A DNA stretch of 6,584 nucleotides from Acetobacteraceae bacterium (lineage in GTDB: Bacteria; Pseudomonadota; Alphaproteobacteria; Acetobacterales; Acetobacteraceae). Position 1 is the stretch's first letter. Each line of letters opens with the position of its first letter. Positions 5,211 through 6,584 of this stretch are shown piece by piece. The DNA lies in assembly GCA_014377905.1 (NCBI GenBank), contig JACMOQ010000197.1:1-6584 (forward strand), written 5' to 3'. A program made the position numbers and the translations under genes. Under the pieces are notes generated by a model, which worked only from the letters and a program-made list of their open reading frames with translations, was not told the DNA's origin and searched no databases.

Positions 5211-6584
5211 CTAATTTTCCGCGCTTATCCGCGCGATTGTGTTGGTGGTGCTGTGCCCGACTTCCAACGGCACCAGCACCAGGCGACCGCCGTTGGCGAT
5301 AATTTCGGCAGCCCCCACCACCTGATCGGGCGCGTAATCCGCGCCCTTGATGATCACGTCGGGCAGCAGCGCGGTAACGATGGCAAGCGGAGTTTCCTCG
5401 TCGAACAGAACCACCAGATCGGCCGCCTCCAACGCCGCCATCACCGTTGCCCGTGCGGTTTCAGACTGCACTGGCCGCATCGGGCCTTTAAGCCTGCGCA
5501 CTGAGGCATCGGTGTTGAGCGCGACAACCAGCCGATCGCACGCTGCCCGGGCGCGGGCCAGCAACCCGACATGGCCTGGATGCAGCAGGTCAAAGCAGCC
5601 ATTGGTGAACCCGACTTTGAGCCCTGCCCTGCGCCACGCGGCAACGCGGGCAATGGCGGCCACACGGTCGACGATCTTGCGCGCCGGATCGGTGTGGGAA
5701 TGCAATGCCTCGGCGAGCTCGGACCGCAGCACCGTCGCAGTGCCAAGCTTGCCGACCGCGATACCGGCAGCGACATTGGCGAGGGCCGCGGCTTCCGGCA
5801 AAGGCGCGCCGATCGCCAGCGCGGTGGCAAGAGTTGCGATCATCGTATCGCCCGCGCCCGAAACATCCGCAACCGCACGTGCCCGGGTCGGCACGTGCAG
5901 GGCAGGTTCGGCGCGGCGCACCAGCGTCATACCTTTTTCGGATCGTGTGACCAAAACGGCGGCCGCATCGGCCTGGGCGCGCGCAGCCTCACCAGCGGCG
6001 GCAGCAGCGGCATCGTCAAGCACTGCGATGCTGGTCGCCTGGGAAACTTCCAGCACGTTCGGGGTCAGCACATCGACCCCATGATAAGCTTCGAAGCGTG
6101 CGCGCTTGGGATCGGCCAACACCATCACCCCCGTCCGGTGGGCCAACGCAATCGCCGCGCCAAGCACGCCGTCAGTCAGCACCCCCTTGCCATAATCGGA
6201 CAGCACCATCACCCGCACCCCGGACAGCGCCGCACCAATCGCTGCCAGCAGAGCTGCCTCGACATCCGCATCGACGGGATCGGAAACCTCCTCGTCCAGG
6301 CGCAGCAACTGGTGGCTGCCGGACATGAAACGGGTCTTGACCGAGGTTGGGCGGGGTGCCGGCACCAGCCGCGCCGAAATCGCCGCAGTGCCAGCGACGA
6401 TGGTGGCGATCTCCTGGGCTGCCTCATCCCGCCCAACCACGCCAATAAGCACCGCAAGCCCGCCGAGGGCTGCAATATTCTGCGCGACATTGCCGGCGCC
6501 ACCCAGCACGCTGCGCCGCGACTGGGCCCGCAACACCGGAATGGGCGCTTCGGGCGAAATCCGCCGCACTTCGCCACCGACATA
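5211..6584 (-). CDS. hldE: Bifunctional heptose 7-phosphate kinase / heptose 1-phosphate adenylyltransferase, 5' end beyond window
   Basis: Makes ADP-heptose for the LPS inner core: the N-terminal kinase phosphorylates D-glycero-beta-D-manno-heptose 7-phosphate to the 1,7-bisphosphate, and after phosphatase action the C-terminal domain adenylylates the 1-phosphate. It is cytoplasmic. The frame is open to the right edge, whose first visible residues YVGGEVRRISPEAP match the family just after its VGDVMLDRY strand, so about 20 residues are missing and the GTG at 6569 is not the start. In visible numbering (457 residues) the PfkB-type kinase shows GGAGNVAQNIAALGG near 28-42, SDYGKG near 129-134, and GAGD with catalytic Asp246. 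The nucleotidyltransferase begins near 322 with GFTNGCFDLLHPGH, giving the HxGH motif at 335-338, and ends with the conserved HSTTNTIARI. Both domains look intact. The stop (TAG) is 126 bases before rplM on the same strand, which has its own promoter. Confidence 0.96.
   Translation of the reverse strand, partial: YVGGEVRRISPEAPIPVLRAQSRRSVLGGAGNVAQNIAALGGLAVLIGVVGRDEAAQEIATIVAGTAAISARLVPAPRPTSVKTRFMSGSHQLLRLDEEVSDPVDADVEAALLAAIGAALSGVRVMVLSDYGKGVLTDGVLGAAIALAHRTGVMVLADPKRARFEAYHGVDVLTPNVLEVSQATSIAVLDDAAAAAAGEAARAQADAAAVLVTRSEKGMTLVRRAEPALHVPTRARAVADVSGAGDTMIATLATALAIGAPLPEAAALANVAAGIAVGKLGTATVLRSELAEALHSHTDPARKIVDRVAAIARVAAWRRAGLKVGFTNGCFDLLHPGHVGLLARARAACDRLVVALNTDASVRRLKGPMRPVQSETARATVMAALEAADLVVLFDEETPLAIVTALLPDVIIKGADYAPDQVVGAAEIIANGGRLVLVPLEVGHSTTNTIARISAEN

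Overview
The window looks like chromosomal DNA from a GC-rich alphaproteobacterium, most likely an acetic-acid-bacteria-type member of the Acetobacteraceae. Three things suggest this. Ribosomal protein S9 carries the roughly 30-40 residue N-terminal extension common in this class. ArgC is of the short (about 310-residue) type. The first gene also resembles, from memory only, small uncharacterised proteins of that family. No sequence search was possible, so the genus is not assigned.

Layout from left to right: (1) a plus-strand gene of unknown function (123-650), preceded by a good sigma-70-like promoter whose predicted transcript start falls on the ATG; (2) an AT-rich convergent intergenic stretch (651-812) with a long perfect A/T-rich inverted repeat; (3) a minus-strand pair, argC followed by a secreted DUF192 protein, whose frames overlap by 4 bases; (4) a divergent plus-strand pair, a DMT/EamA permease and a short-chain dehydrogenase/reductase (SDR) homologue, 12 bases apart; (5) a strong minus-strand intrinsic terminator closing the ribosomal operon rplM-rpsI (L13, S9), which has a clear promoter, good ribosome binding sites and a nearby palindrome; (6) the 3' 95% or so of hldE (heptose-phosphate kinase/adenylyltransferase), also on the minus strand and cut by the right edge.

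Most of this is core metabolism: translation (rplM-rpsI), arginine biosynthesis (argC) and LPS heptose precursor synthesis (hldE). The accessory element is the permease-SDR pair. It sits on the opposite strand between rpsI and argC, which are often adjacent and co-directional in alphaproteobacteria. The SDR keeps its nucleotide-binding fold, but by hand alignment to FabG it has lost three of the four catalytic tetrad residues (Asn, Ser, Tyr), keeping only Lys. This is the most unusual observation in the window. I do not see a CRISPR array, transposase, phage gene, tRNA or rRNA, or a clearly new multi-gene system.
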